From DATLXU01 sp035575515 (GTDB lineage Bacteria; Acidobacteriota; Blastocatellia; UBA7656): 35,374 nucleotides of DNA. This document shows, in pieces, positions 18,295 to 26,300 of this stretch; positions within the stretch are counted from its first letter, which is position 1; each line of letters opens with the position of its first letter. The stretch spans positions 1 to 35,374 of the forward strand of contig DATLXU010000031.1 in assembly GCA_035575515.1 (NCBI GenBank), written 5' to 3'. A program made the position numbers and the translations under genes. The notes under the pieces were generated by a model. The model worked only from the letters and a program-made list of their open reading frames with translations. It was not told the DNA's origin and did no database searches.

Positions 18295-18310
18295 AGCAAT
18301 ATCCATGCCA
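18295..18310 (-). promoter_or_regulatory. Sigma-54 (RpoN) -24/-12 promoter of the glnD operon
   Basis: On the minus strand the sequence reads TGGCATG-GATA-TTGCT. The consensus is TGGCACG-N4-TTGCW, so only one position differs, and the GG and GC are exactly 12 apart. Transcription would start near 18284, leaving a leader of about 33 bases before glnD. Confidence 0.75.
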
Positions 18311-18317
18311 GCGCGCA

Positions 18318-18333
18318 TGTACTCTGCAGCACA
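18318..18333. promoter_or_regulatory. Candidate NifA-type upstream activator site 1
   Basis: TGT-ACTCTGCAGC-ACA fits the TGT-N10-ACA pattern bound by NifA proteins. It lies only eight bases upstream of the -24 element, which is unusually close for an enhancer. Confidence 0.35.
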
Positions 18334-18634
18334 GTTTTTATCTGTATGGCAATACAAGGCTTTTCAGGCGCGGAGAAAAAATGGTTGTTGCACGACGGAG
18401 GCTGGCTCCTACAGATTTGTAGCCTTTAAGGCGGTCAACTTACAAAATCGTCATCTCAAGCTCCAAAAGGATTCCGTATCTCTGCCTCTGCTCTTCGAGC
18501 CACCGGTAAGGCCGACGAAGATAATACCTGTCGATGCAAGTTTTTAGATTAATACCCGCAATCAAGCGACTGCCGCAGTCGCAACTCAAAATGTTGTAGC
18601 CGTGCGCTACGCGAGGTACTAAATCCTGCGCAGG

Positions 18635-18650
18635 TGTTCGCCCGAAAACA
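18635..18650. promoter_or_regulatory. Candidate NifA-type upstream activator site 2
   Basis: TGT-TCGCCCGAAA-ACA is a second TGT-N10-ACA match, about 325 bases upstream of the glnD -24/-12 element and 136 bases before the activator gene. Confidence 0.35.
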
Positions 18651-18785
18651 TTCACGCTGAAGAAACTAGCTTGACGAGGATTATCATCCCTGCCATACAA
18701 TTACGTCGCAAATATTTCCAGTACCAACAAATTTGTTAGCGGTTTAATTGAACCTGAAGATTGATTTGATTAGACAAGGGCTACA

Positions 18786-20318
18786 ATGACCGACCAAACA
18801 GGCGATATAAGAAAACTGACGACGCTGCTCGAAGTGAGCCAGGCGCTTTCGGGCACGCTAAATCTGAAAGCTGCGCTCCATCACGCGCTTGAGATACTTG
18901 AGCGGCATCACGGGATGATTCGAAGCGTCGTGACTCTGCTCAACGAAGAGGCGGGCGAAATCCACATAGAAGCGGCAAACGGGCTTACGAGCGACGGAAT
19001 GCGAGCGCGCTACCGGCTTGGCGAAGGGATAACGGGCAGGGTCGTCGAAAGCGGCAAGCCTATAGTCGTGCCGCAGGTGAGCCGCGAGCCAGCATTCCTG
19101 AATCGCGCGGCACAAAGAAAAGAACTGGGCAAGCAGGAACTGAGCTACATCTGCGTGCCAATAACACTTAACCGCAAGCCCGTCGGCGCGCTCGGCGTTG
19201 ATTTGAAGTTCAAGAAAGATTTCGATTATGACGGCACGGTCAAGTTCCTCCGGGTCGTAGCTTCGATGATGGCGCAGGCGCTGAAGGTTCAACGCTCGGT
19301 CGAGGCCGAGCGCAAGCGCCTTCTCGATGAAAACATCACTCTCAAGCGCGAGCTTCAGGAGCGTTACGATTTCTCGAACATCGTCGGCAACAGCGGCCCT
19401 ATGAGACAGGTCTATGAGCAAGTCGCGCAGGTCGCGCATACGAACACTACTGTGCTTGTGCGCGGCGAATCAGGCACGGGAAAGGAATTGATTGCTCACG
19501 CGATTCATTACAACTCGATGCGGGCCAAGAAGCCTTTCATCAAAGTTAGCTGCGCGGCGCTGCCTGACACTCTTATCGAATCGGAATTATTCGGTTATGA
19601 GCGAGGCGCGTTCACGGGCGCGCAGTCGCGCAAGAAAGGCCGCTTCGAGATGGCCGAAGGCGGCACGCTGTTTCTTGATGAGATCGGCGATTTAAATCTT
19701 CAAACACAGGTGAAGCTGCTGCGCGTGTTGCAGGAAAGGGAGTTTGAGCGATTAGGCGGAACCGAGACGATAAAAGTGAACGTGCGGCTGATCGCGGCGA
19801 CGAACAAGGACCTGGAAAAGGCCATAGCTGAAGGCGAGTTTCGCGAAGACCTCTATTATCGCTTAAATGTTTTTACGATCTTCGTGCCGCCGCTTCGCGA
19901 GCGCAAATCTGACATCTTGCTTCTCGCGGATCACTTCCTCGAAAAGTATTCGCTTGAGCACGGCAAGCACATCAAGCGCATCTCTACGCCGGCGATTGAC
20001 ATGCTGACTTCGTATCACTGGCCGGGTAACGTGCGTGAGCTTGAGAACTGCATCGAGCGCGCGGCGCTTGTGTGCGAAGGCCACGTCATTCACGGCCATC
20101 ACCTGCCGCCGACTTTGCAGACGGCTGCGGCGAGCGGGACTGTTACGCGACTGTCACTCGCTGCGGCGGTCGAAGCGTTCGAGAAGGATATGATTCAGGA
20201 TGCGCTCAAGACGACGCGCGGCAACCGCGCGCGCGCCGCTGCGATGCTCGACACGACCGAGCGCATTCTCGGATACAAGGTCAAAAAGTACGGCATTGAT
20301 TGCGGAAGGTTCCGCTGA
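18786..20318 (+). CDS. Sigma-54-dependent activator, GAF-AAA-HTH (NifA type)
   Basis: A 510-residue enhancer-binding protein. Domains: GAF sensor (about 20-165), a linker helix, AAA+ ATPase (about 195-430) and a Fis-type HTH (about 475-508). Visible motifs are Walker A GESGTGKE (227-234), the sigma-54-contacting GAFTGA (274-279), Walker B TLFLDEIGD, and the arginine-finger region RLNVF with PPLRER. The HTH end (TTERILGYKVKKYGID) resembles the NifA/Aquifex-like branch. No nif genes are in the window. Divergence from the sigma-54-promoted glnD operon suggests it controls nitrogen assimilation. The GAF ligand is unknown. Confidence 0.93.
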   Translation: MTDQTGDIRKLTTLLEVSQALSGTLNLKAALHHALEILERHHGMIRSVVTLLNEEAGEIHIEAANGLTSDGMRARYRLGEGITGRVVESGKPIVVPQVSREPAFLNRAAQRKELGKQELSYICVPITLNRKPVGALGVDLKFKKDFDYDGTVKFLRVVASMMAQALKVQRSVEAERKRLLDENITLKRELQERYDFSNIVGNSGPMRQVYEQVAQVAHTNTTVLVRGESGTGKELIAHAIHYNSMRAKKPFIKVSCAALPDTLIESELFGYERGAFTGAQSRKKGRFEMAEGGTLFLDEIGDLNLQTQVKLLRVLQEREFERLGGTETIKVNVRLIAATNKDLEKAIAEGEFREDLYYRLNVFTIFVPPLRERKSDILLLADHFLEKYSLEHGKHIKRISTPAIDMLTSYHWPGNVRELENCIERAALVCEGHVIHGHHLPPTLQTAAASGTVTRLSLAAAVEAFEKDMIQDALKTTRGNRARAAAMLDTTERILGYKVKKYGIDCGRFR

Positions 20319-20381
20319 AGCGCGCCGCCAGATTATCGCAACGCTTACCCTCCGGCGCGCCACTGCTTGTTCCTTCGCAGT

Positions 20382-20657
20382 TCAGGCTTCGGCATCGGGC
20401 GGCAGGTCAGTGCGGTTCTTCAGGCATTCGAGCATCTGGTCGAGCCGTGCCGCGTTGAAGCCTATCATCACTTCGCCGCAGGCTGTGATGACGGGCACGC
20501 TGCGCGCTCCATTTGAGACGCGCAACATCTCTTTGAGAGCTTCGCGATCCTGAGTCACGTCATAGGATTTAAAAGGGATGCCCCGCTGCGAAAGATACTC
20601 CTTCGCAATCGTGCAGTAAGGTCAGGTTGGCGTGGTGTAGACTTTAACTTCTTCCAT
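20382..20657 (-). CDS. Glutaredoxin-like selenoprotein (UGA read as selenocysteine at codon 12)
   Basis: A 91-residue frame reads MEEVKVYTTPT-U-PYCTIAKEYL, where U is an in-frame TGA at 20622-20624. Relatives have Cys there (TTPTCPYC), so the redox motif becomes U-x-x-C. The frame continues with normal glutaredoxin landmarks: a SVPVI segment (the cis-Pro 'TVP' loop) and GEVMIGFNAARLDQML, ending at TGA 20382. A strong AGGAGAG precedes the ATG. A hairpin 14 bases after the UGA fits the bacterial SECIS pattern. The product is probably a cytoplasmic thiol or selenol oxidoreductase. Without Sec insertion only an 11-residue peptide would be made. A point mutation or sequencing error is the alternative. 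Confidence 0.82.
20587..20607 (-). promoter_or_regulatory. Bacterial SECIS-like hairpin
   Basis: In the mRNA, arm UGCGAAGG (20607 to 20600) pairs with CUUUCGCA (20594 to 20587), giving eight pairs including one G-U. The apical loop is AGUAU. The stem starts 14 bases and the loop 22 bases after the UGA. A G within the first two loop bases and this spacing are the features expected of bacterial SECIS elements bound by SelB. Confidence 0.75.
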
Positions 20658-20675
20658 GACAACTCTCCTGCTTTC

Positions 20676-20704
20676 ATTTTGCTATGCGAGCAATTCAATT
20701 TCAA
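20676..20704 (-). promoter_or_regulatory. Candidate promoter of the selenoprotein gene
   Basis: On the minus strand TTGAAA (20704-20699), a 17-base spacer and CAAAAT (20681-20676) match the sigma-70 boxes in 5 and 4 of 6 positions. The implied leader is only about 12-15 bases, just covering the ribosome site. Confidence 0.3.
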
Positions 20705-20877
20705 TGCGGGCGCGGACGGCTTGAAGGAATAGTCGCGATTGAATTGACGATTGATGAATTGACTGTCCTGCGAGGGAAGGAAACCACAGTCCAAAGTATG
20801 AGATGTTTTGAACGCTAAGAACCTACAATTGCGCAATGAACAATGTCAAGCCAGTCATCAACTCGCATTGCTGCTAA

Positions 20878-20943
20878 CCACAGAACCACACCGAATTACA
20901 CACAGTGAAGACTATGCCTGTGAGTTTCGGCGTGGTTCTGTGG
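20878..20943 (-). terminator. 18-bp inverted repeat downstream of the S46 peptidase gene
   Basis: CCACAGAACCACACCGAA (20878-20895) is inverted as TTCGGCGTGGTTCTGTGG (20926-20943) with one mismatch and a 30-base centre. It lies 60 bases after the S46 stop. There is no strong T-run, so termination is likely but not certain. The rest of 20658-21002 shows no gene. Confidence 0.5.
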
Positions 20944-21002
20944 CTTACTCATCCGTAAAGCACAGCGGGATGGTTGACCGCCGTGCTCTGGCGGTTGATT
21001 TC

Positions 21003-23084
21003 TCACTTCGACAACTCGTCTGCGAGTTCCGTTGCGCCGTAGATTTTGTGCAGAGCTTCCATCATCGCCCGCACATCAACCATCACCGAACGGTTCTGCG
21101 TGTCGTCATAGATGAAATTGCCGACCAGCGAATAGATATTTCCGTCAAACAACAAGCCGACAAGCTCCGCGTCTTTGTTGAACACGGGCGATCCCGAGTT
21201 TCCGCCCGTTGTGTCGTTTGTCGAAACGAAATTGTACGGCGTGTTGAGGTCGAGCGCAGATTTTTTATCAATCCATCGTTGCGGCAGCTCAAACGGAAAC
21301 TTGTTCTGGTGTTGAGCCGCTCGCTCGTACAGACCTGCGAACGTCGTGAACGGCGGAACATGCTTCCCGTTTTCAGGATAGCCTTTCACCGCGCCGTAAG
21401 AGAGCCGCAGCGTGAATGTAGCGTCGGGGTAGAGCTTCGTTCCTTCGATTTCAAACAGCGCACGGGCGATCTTTGCATAATTGGCGCGCTCGTTCGCCTG
21501 CACTTCCGATTCATAACGCTTGCGGACGGCGCGCGCTTCCGCGTCAATGCTTCGCGCGAGCACGATCATCGGGTCGGTCGACTCTTCGATTCCCTTTGCG
21601 CCGCCAGCCGCGAGATGCTTGCGAAAGGCGACATCCTTTAATTTCGTCCCGCTGATTAATTCAGCCGCGCGCGCTTCTGGAGTCTTGCCCGCGAGCGCCT
21701 TCTTGACGACTGCGTGATCCGCGCCAAGCTCGTCGCGCATGAAGGCGAGCGAGTCGGCCAATTTCATCTTCTCAAAATCGTCGTAGATGGGCGCGGGCGA
21801 ATAGAGATTCAACTCTAATGATGCTCGGCGCGCATCCGTGTATTCGGGCAATCGGTCGGCATTAGGCTTCGCGCTTTCCGCAGCAAGGCGAACGAGCGTG
21901 CGCGCTATGCCGAACAGCTCTGAGTTGAAGCCAGCCTCATTTTCGATGAGCGACAGCTCGCGGAAATAAGAGACAAATGCTTTGCGCCCGCGCGCAATGT
22001 TGTCCCAGGCATCTCCGTACTCTTTCTGCTTGCGTGGATCAGCGGCGACCGCTCGGCGAAGCGCATCTTCGCGGCTCTGCTTCTTGGCCATGATTGTTTT
22101 ATCCTGTAGCCCCTCGTACTGGCCGCGAAATGCTTTGAGCGAATTCTCTATGCTGAACAGTTCTTCCTGCGCGCGGCGGGCTTGCTCTTCGCCCTGCGCG
22201 CTGTATTTCGATAAAACGTCGTGCAGGCGATTGAGATATTTGAGCGTGTACGGCAGCCCATAGTCGCGCAAGTACTCGAGATGTGCGACGGTATTCAATC
22301 GCGCGGTCGAACCGGGATGGCCCGACACGAAGACAAGCTCACCTTCCTTCGCGCCGACTTTTGACCACTTGAAGTAGTTCTCGGTCTTCACAGGCTGGTT
22401 GTTTTCATAGACTCGAAACAGCGCCATATCGAGGTCATAGCGCGGGAAGTTGAAGTTATCGGGATCGCCGCCGAAAAAGGCAATACCGAATTCAGGCGCG
22501 AAGACCAGCCGCACGTCGGTGTATCTTTTATAGCGATAGAGATTGTACTGCCCGCCTTGATAGAGTGTGACAACGTCGCTGCGCAATCCGGTCTTTTCGT
22601 TTGATTCTTTTTCTATGTTGGCAATCTCAGCGCGGCGCGCGGCGTTGGCTTCGGCATCAGACATGCCGGGCTTGACGGCAGCGTTTACGCGAGCGGTCAC
22701 GTCTTCGATGCTGATCAATTGATTAAGCTCAAGGTCAGGCGCTTTGACCTCTTCGGCGCGCGTGCGGGCATAGAACCCTTCTTTGACATAATCCTTTTCC
22801 GGCGTGCTGATTTTCTGCAACGTGTCGCTGGCGACGTGATGATTTGTCAGGACGAGTCCGTCGGGAGAGACGAACGAGCCTGAGCCGCCGTTGTTGAATC
22901 GCACGCTTGCGAGTTGAACTTTCTTGAGCCACGCATCTGAAACATCAAAGCCGTAGCGTTTTTTGATTTCGGCTTTGGGAACGTTGTTAAAAGGCCACAT
23001 GCCTTCATCGGCAAGGGCAAGGTTTACAGTCGAAGCAGCAAACAGCGCGACGAGCAGCGCCGTGAATAATTTTTTCAGGTTCAT
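21003..23084 (-). CDS. S46-family serine dipeptidyl-peptidase, DPP7-like
   Basis: A 693-residue exported peptidase that removes dipeptides from peptide N-termini. The ATG at 23084 has GAGG upstream and gives a signal peptide (MNLKKLFTALLVALFAASTV, cleavage near ALA-DE). Family marks: DEGMWPFNNVP at the mature N-terminus, TNHHVASD (catalytic His near 83), FPRYDLDMALFRVY (Asp region), and NDTTGGNSGSPVFN (catalytic Ser near 630). The specificity position after LLFD is Gly (near 648), as in DPP7-type enzymes that prefer hydrophobic residues. DPP11 has Arg there. It is probably periplasmic and used for peptide nutrition. Confidence 0.93.
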   Translation of the reverse strand: MNLKKLFTALLVALFAASTVNLALADEGMWPFNNVPKAEIKKRYGFDVSDAWLKKVQLASVRFNNGGSGSFVSPDGLVLTNHHVASDTLQKISTPEKDYVKEGFYARTRAEEVKAPDLELNQLISIEDVTARVNAAVKPGMSDAEANAARRAEIANIEKESNEKTGLRSDVVTLYQGGQYNLYRYKRYTDVRLVFAPEFGIAFFGGDPDNFNFPRYDLDMALFRVYENNQPVKTENYFKWSKVGAKEGELVFVSGHPGSTARLNTVAHLEYLRDYGLPYTLKYLNRLHDVLSKYSAQGEEQARRAQEELFSIENSLKAFRGQYEGLQDKTIMAKKQSREDALRRAVAADPRKQKEYGDAWDNIARGRKAFVSYFRELSLIENEAGFNSELFGIARTLVRLAAESAKPNADRLPEYTDARRASLELNLYSPAPIYDDFEKMKLADSLAFMRDELGADHAVVKKALAGKTPEARAAELISGTKLKDVAFRKHLAAGGAKGIEESTDPMIVLARSIDAEARAVRKRYESEVQANERANYAKIARALFEIEGTKLYPDATFTLRLSYGAVKGYPENGKHVPPFTTFAGLYERAAQHQNKFPFELPQRWIDKKSALDLNTPYNFVSTNDTTGGNSGSPVFNKDAELVGLLFDGNIYSLVGNFIYDDTQNRSVMVDVRAMMEALHKIYGATELADELSK

Positions 23085-23154
23085 TGTGAATCCTCGAATT
23101 GTAAAAGTCACGGGAAGGGATCAGGGCACTTCCACACTTTGACAGACTCGCAGC

Positions 23155-23197
23155 AAAAAAACGAGGGCAAACCGTTTTGCACATCCGACTTGCCCTC
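23155..23197 (-). terminator. Intrinsic terminator after the helicase gene
   Basis: On the minus strand GAGGGCAA (23197-23190) pairs with TTGCCCTC (23170-23163) and is followed by G and seven Ts (23161-23155). It lies about 130 bases after the helicase stop and just upstream of the S46 gene, isolating the two units. Confidence 0.8.
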
Positions 23198-23328
23198 CAC
23201 CATTCCACTCACTCTTGGAGAAGGATTAGCAGTGCTTTGCTGCTGAAGATATTTTACCAAACTCCGCGCGCCGCGCACCACCCAACCTGTTGCCACGCAT
23301 CCTGGCATCGTGAATTGTGTTTTTATTT

Positions 23329-26300
23329 TCAGGCTCGACTCCTCGCAAGGCGGTCCAGAAAATCAAAGGCTGGCCCTCTTTCAAGCTCGTCATGAAAGAA
23401 TTGGTTGTAATAATTCTGCAAGCAGCCATAGCAGCTTGTTTTCCGACCACTTGTTTCTCGGCCACAGCCGCAGCGACCATCAACTCTGTCTCGCGCTGCT
23501 TCCATCATTCGCCGTATCGCTTGCTCGCTTTCAGCCAGCCTTCTAACGTGACCGGCCCCACCCGGCACGTTGTCGAACAGCACAAGCGAGGGATGCGTGT
23601 TGCCCTTGAATGGATACAGGCAGCCATCAAGATCGTTGCGGGCAACAGAAAGCGACTGGCTCGCTCCTTCAAGCATGGCGTATAGAAGCGAGAGCCAGAA
23701 TTCTTTCGACGCGTCATGGCCGGCAATGTCAATTCGCAAAACGTCTGTGCGAAACTCGTGGCCAAGATCGAACGGTCCTTCGAGCCTGCCGGAACAAGCT
23801 TTTCCATGAGGCGTCCTGTGCGTAGCCGCGCGGGTGCGATTAGTGCTTGCGCCCGCCAGTCGCTTTGCATATCCGCATGCGAAGCAAATCGTAAAGCCTG
23901 CGCGATTCAACACGGCAAGCTGGCCGTTAACTATAGCGCGAGCCTGCACAGGCACATCGCCAAACTGAACGCTGATTGACAGGTCTTCTTTTGCGTACCG
24001 GTTCGTATAGAAAACCTGAGTTGCAAAAGTCTTCTGCGGTTTCTGAGCGGATGGACTGAGCGGCTCGCGCGCACTCGACACAAAGCCGAACTCCGGTATG
24101 ACGAATTCGCTTTTGACTCTCCTGCCTCTGAGCGGCTGATCGCAACTCGCGCAGCGATCAAGCTCGGCGTCGGTCGCGGCATCAACCCGCTGATAACAAT
24201 TGCACAAAGCACAGATGGCGTACTTGTATCTGAGCCATTCGCGCTTCGGCACTCGCTTGAGGGCGCAGCTTGTCCACAGCCTGCCGCCCGCGACAACCTG
24301 ACTTTCAGGCGCATATTCGGAGAGCGCAATTCGCAGGTCGCGCTGAAGCTCAAGCCTTCTCGCCTCGTCGCCGTGATGAAGCAACTGCAATTCAACCACG
24401 TCAACCGGAAAGCCATACTTCGGCAACACCCCGCGCGACGCGAGAAAGTCTATTATGCTTTTGCCCTGAATTGTATTAATCGTTCGCAGAATGAAATCGG
24501 ATGGTCTACCTTGCTGAATCAACTCCGCGCGATGCGCTTCGAGATTGGCGATATCGCTGTAGATTTCATCTGCTGCTTTCATGAGCGCGGCCTCTTTGCG
24601 GGAGAGCAAGAACTCATCAAGCCAGCCCCACGATTCAATCTTGAATGTTTCATGTTGGTCTTTGAGTATTCTACGCAATGAGTCAGCGAGCGGCTGCGGC
24701 TTCTGTTCAAGAAAACTGCGCAACGGATGCGTAGAATAAAACTCATCGGCGGATTGGAGAGTCGCGTCACCCATCGAGAAGAAGAAATCCTTGACCTTGC
24801 CGAAAGCATCAGGGTGCTGCTTCCAGAACGCGGCAAGCGCAACTGCGTGAATGTGGCGGCGGATTATCTTTTCATTGCGAACTTCAAAACGCGGCGGGCC
24901 AATGGTTCCGGCGATGATTCTTTCCGGCTCCGCGAAGTGCGCAAGGTCATGCGAGCGGCGCTGGCAATAGGTCAAGGCAAAAGCCGTCGAATCCGTGCGC
25001 CGACCCGCGCGTCCCGCTCTTTGGATGTAGTTTGCGGGAGTCGGCGGCACATTGCGCATCAGCACCGATTCAAGCGAACCCACATCAACGCCAAGCTCGA
25101 AGGTAGTCGAGCAACTGAGCACATTCACTTCGCCGCGCACAAACTTGTTTTGAAGCTCGCTTGCGGCGTCGCTACTCAGTTGCGCCGTGTGCTCTTTGCA
25201 GATCATTCGCATCGGCGCAAGGCTCAGATAGAGATTACGGTAGTGATTCTCGCCCCTCGCTTTTTCAATATTGCATTCTCTGAGCGTCCCTTCGCAGCGA
25301 TAAGTCGGGCACACTCCGCGCAGATTATGCGAAAACAGATTCCCGCAGATGTCACATTCAAACCAATGAGTAGTTGTAGAATTAAGCGTCGGCTGAATTT
25401 CCCAGAAGTCATGTCCTAGCTGGTAAGCTATGCCTTCACCTTGAATTGAATTTTGGCCGAAGTATGCTTTCCACGCTGGCGCTTTCATAAAGCTTTCCCA
25501 GATGTGGCGCAGAATCTCTTTTGCGCGCTCTCCGCCATTTTCGTTTGCGCGAGCCGCCAGCAGCTTTTGAATAAAATCAACGCGCCGATTCATTTTGCCC
25601 TGCGAAGGCGATGCCCAACTGAAGATGCGCTTTTTCGGAGAGGCCACGTTTTCGCGGAAGTAATAAGCGCGATTGCGCGGCGCAAAGATTTCATCATCGG
25701 GTGAGACGCTGTCCGGGAAGGCAATCACGCTTTGCAGCCGAAAGCTGTCGAGCAAAATCTGGTAAAGCGTCCATATCTCATCTTCGTCTAGGCCCAACGG
25801 CGCGTCGCAAAGGAGTTGCGCGAGGCTCCGACTGTAAGACTGACCCACGCCCCAATTATCAGGCTTTACAATCAGAAATCGCGCCAGTCCAAGCCCTTCG
25901 AGGCTGTTTCGCCTGTCCTGCGCGATAAGCTCAAGCAACAGCCATTTCCATGTTTCACTTAGTTGCTGCTGGCGGCTCATCCGCTCATCGAGCGCGCCGC
26001 TATCCTGAGCGAACCTGCGAAGCGGCTCGACTAGGTCGCTGATTCGCCATCCGTTTTCAATCATCTCTCGCTGATGCTTCTCGAGCGCGAGCACGATCAA
26101 TCGCCGCCACAATATCGGCAGGTATGTTATCTCGCCAAGATAAGGCGCGAAGTAAGCCGCATCCTGTCGGCTATCGGAAAAGATAAGCAGCTTGCGCGCT
26201 TGACGCGGCGCTTCATTGTCATACTCATCATCGCTCGATTGCGCAGCCGCTGTTTCGCGCTCAGGAATCTCCTGATACAGAGCCGTAGCGAGCACGCTCA

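Larger units (their letters stand above)
18252..18785. promoter_or_regulatory. Divergent control region between glnD and the sigma-54 activator gene
   Basis: 534 bases without a convincing gene. It contains the -24/-12 element for glnD (18295-18310) and two TGT-N10-ACA words (18318-18333 and 18635-18650). The latter are the NifA-type enhancer pattern. No sigma-54 element for the rightward activator gene was found. Confidence 0.6.

Noticed and set aside
18318..18362. A third enhancer-like palindrome, TGTATGGCAATACA
   Set aside because: Its half-sites are eight rather than ten bases apart, so it does not fit the NifA site pattern.
18305..18547. 80-residue plus-strand ORF in the same gap
   Set aside because: It starts inside the sigma-54 promoter on the opposite strand, has no ribosome site and an unordered composition.
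18440..18700. 86-residue minus-strand ORF in the glnD/activator gap (CDCGSRLIAGINL, YYLRRPYRWLEEQRQRYG)
   Set aside because: It looks somewhat protein-like but has no ribosome site, no recognised family, and overlaps the putative control region and a plus-strand ORF. A gene remnant is possible.
18786..20318. Evidence for a nitrogen-fixation island around the NifA-type activator
   Set aside because: No nif structural or cofactor genes occur in the window. The neighbours are ammonium assimilation genes.
20555..20836. 93-residue minus-strand ORF overlapping the selenoprotein gene
   Set aside because: It is in a different frame from the glutaredoxin match, with no motif and no ribosome site.
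20808..21641. 277-residue plus-strand ORF opposite the S46 peptidase
   Set aside because: Antisense shadow of a clear S46 gene with basic, unordered composition.
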